A stretch of DNA of 23,020 nt from an uncultured Treponema sp. (GTDB lineage Bacteria > Spirochaetota > Spirochaetia > Treponematales > Treponemataceae), in contig CAKUTI010000030.1 in the NCBI GenBank assembly GCA_934691925.1, positions 1-23,020 of the forward strand, read 5' to 3'. The stretch's first letter is position 1; the number at the start of each line of letters is the position of its first letter. Of this stretch, positions 21,966 to 23,020 are shown piece after piece. Made by a program: the position numbers and the translations under genes. The notes beneath the pieces were generated by a model. The model searched no databases. It was not told where the DNA came from and was given only the letters and a program-made list of their open reading frames with translations.

Positions 21966-23020
21966 TTAGTCGTAAAGTCCGTTCAAAAGTCTGTAGACCG
22001 CGTTAAGCCGCTCTTTTCCGTCAACATTCAGCGCGGAGCTTTCATCTGCGAGCGACTCAAGGCTTGAAAGGCTTTCGTTTAGCGCGGTCGTAAATCCGCG
22101 GCTCGCCTTGAACCAGTACGCGCCTCTTCCGTCGGTGAACAATGTGAGAAACGCGAATTCTTTCGCTTTTTTCGACTGCGTGATTCTAAGCGTGCAGCCA
22201 ATCGAAGAAATCAGCTCGTCAAATCCGCCGTCCTTGTTGATGTCGAAATTTTTTCTCGGCCATGATTTTTCTGGAAGCGGCTCAAGATTAAGTTTTTTTA
22301 CAACCTTGCAGACAAGCTCGAGCTTTTCGCCAGCAAGAAGTCCTGTTCCCTTTATGAGAATTTTCGAGCGGATTCCCGCGAAAGTCGCCATCTTGTTTTC
22401 GTCATGCTCGCTTTTAAGCGCGTTCCGGAATTTTTCAAGCGGAAGAATAAGAATTTTCTTTCCTTTTTGCTTTTCAATATTGAACAATTCTCCGCCGATT
22501 TCAAGCTGGTTTTCGTTCTTATCCTTTGATTTTTTTCCGCCAAAATGTCCGTCGTCTCTTCCGTAGAGTTTTCCTTTGTCGTCCTCAAATTTCTTTCCTT
22601 TAAATTCGAGATTTCCAGTAAGCGAGCGGCCTTTTTTTCCTCGGAGCGAGTAAAGTTTTTCCTCAAGATTCGGAGAAATTTTTTCAAGGAGAGCTTTTGT
22701 AAGCGGCGAGACGCTCATCGCGAAAGTGCGCGAAGTTCTGACAATCTCGCCTGCAACGATAAAAAGCGGGTCTGTCTTGAACATATTTGAGCCAGGATGA
22801 ATTGAAATATGCTCAGCCGTGAGCGAGCGGTAATTCTCCCGCCCCTCGCGTATGCAAACAAACTGAATCATTCCTGTGGCGATGCAGCAAAGATAGTCGT
22901 CCATGCTTCCGCCGTTCCCGATTGGAATTCCAAGCTCTGAGATTTCCTCTTCAAGCTGAGTCTTTATGTTCGCGATTTCAGCCATTACTTTCTCGTCAAG
23001 ATAATTGTTCTGGCAGAATC
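21966..23020 (-). CDS. C-terminal part of a DEAH-box (HrpA-like) RNA helicase, truncated by window edge
   Basis: The minus-strand frame stays open from the stop at 21966-21968 through ATG 22985 to the window edge, where residues FCQNNYLDEKV precede that Met. The gene therefore starts outside the window. The visible 350 residues open with the helical region common to DEAH helicases (a Q-L-E-E-E-I helix after the FC-x-N-N-Y-L start). The OB-fold region follows, with LCCIATGMIQFVCIREG, SIHPGSNMF, PLFIVAGEIVRTSRTFAM and VSPLTKALLEKISP. The remaining 230 residues (Lys/Gly-rich, then alpha/beta) are not a region I recognise. DEAH helicases unwind RNA or remodel ribonucleoproteins. The catalytic RecA domains would lie to the right of the window. 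Confidence 0.75.
   Translation of the reverse strand, partial: FCQNNYLDEKVMAEIANIKTQLEEEISELGIPIGNGGSMDDYLCCIATGMIQFVCIREGRENYRSLTAEHISIHPGSNMFKTDPLFIVAGEIVRTSRTFAMSVSPLTKALLEKISPNLEEKLYSLRGKKGRSLTGNLEFKGKKFEDDKGKLYGRDDGHFGGKKSKDKNENQLEIGGELFNIEKQKGKKILILPLEKFRNALKSEHDENKMATFAGIRSKILIKGTGLLAGEKLELVCKVVKKLNLEPLPEKSWPRKNFDINKDGGFDELISSIGCTLRITQSKKAKEFAFLTLFTDGRGAYWFKASRGFTTALNESLSSLESLADESSALNVDGKERLNAVYRLLNGLYD

Overview
The window reads as spirochaete chromosome, most likely a host-associated Treponema. The assignment rests on the gene order rimP-nusA-infB-rbfA-truB/ribF-rpsO-pnp followed by dut, a pair of YjgP/YjgQ (LptF/LptG-type) permeases and tgt, on the moderately AT-rich codon use of these genes, and on the general look of the proteins. 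It is inferred from sequence memory, not from a database search.

Positions 1-4122 are the right-hand end of an integrated element, almost certainly a prophage. It is visibly richer in G+C than the rest of the window. It holds, in order: the last codons of a gene entering from the left, followed by a terminator; a small self-contained transcription unit (promoter 156-184, two tiny membrane proteins, a ribbon-helix-helix protein, terminator 723-752); a 206-residue protein of unknown function; a radical SAM enzyme with a SPASM-like set of C-terminal cysteines; and a lysis-type cassette (XhlA-like coiled-coil membrane protein, candidate cysteine-peptidase lysin, holin-like peptide, and two almost fully overlapping ORFs with spanin-like layout), closed by a strong terminator. 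A 210-bp AT-rich stretch with helically phased short repeats leads to 42 bp that match the 3' half of a tRNA-Pro(CGG), from anticodon loop to discriminator base, with no 5' half. This is the attR junction. The intact tRNA and the integrase are expected to lie left of the window.

Positions 4131-15256 begin with the old terminator of the tRNA gene and an RlpA-SPOR cell-wall protein. The long transcription/translation operon follows. A good sigma-70 promoter (5437-5465) precedes an attenuator-like GNRA-loop hairpin, then come rimP, nusA (with an added C-terminal zinc ribbon), infB (with a Gly/Asn/Arg-rich repetitive N-terminus), rbfA, a TruB-RibF fusion, rpsO and pnp, ending in a terminator. Together these make ribosome assembly, initiation, elongation/termination and RNA decay factors, plus a pseudouridine synthase joined to an FAD synthetase.

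Positions 15257-21902 hold a second rightward group: dut, whose perfect -10 box sits only 6 nt before the ATG and so predicts a leaderless mRNA; two overlapping LptF/LptG-type permeases; tgt; a GC-rich palindromic REP/MITE-like repeat; an exported HEAT-repeat protein; and a small exported protein. At the right edge, on the minus strand and convergent with these, is the C-terminal part of a DEAH-box (HrpA-like) RNA helicase that runs off the window.
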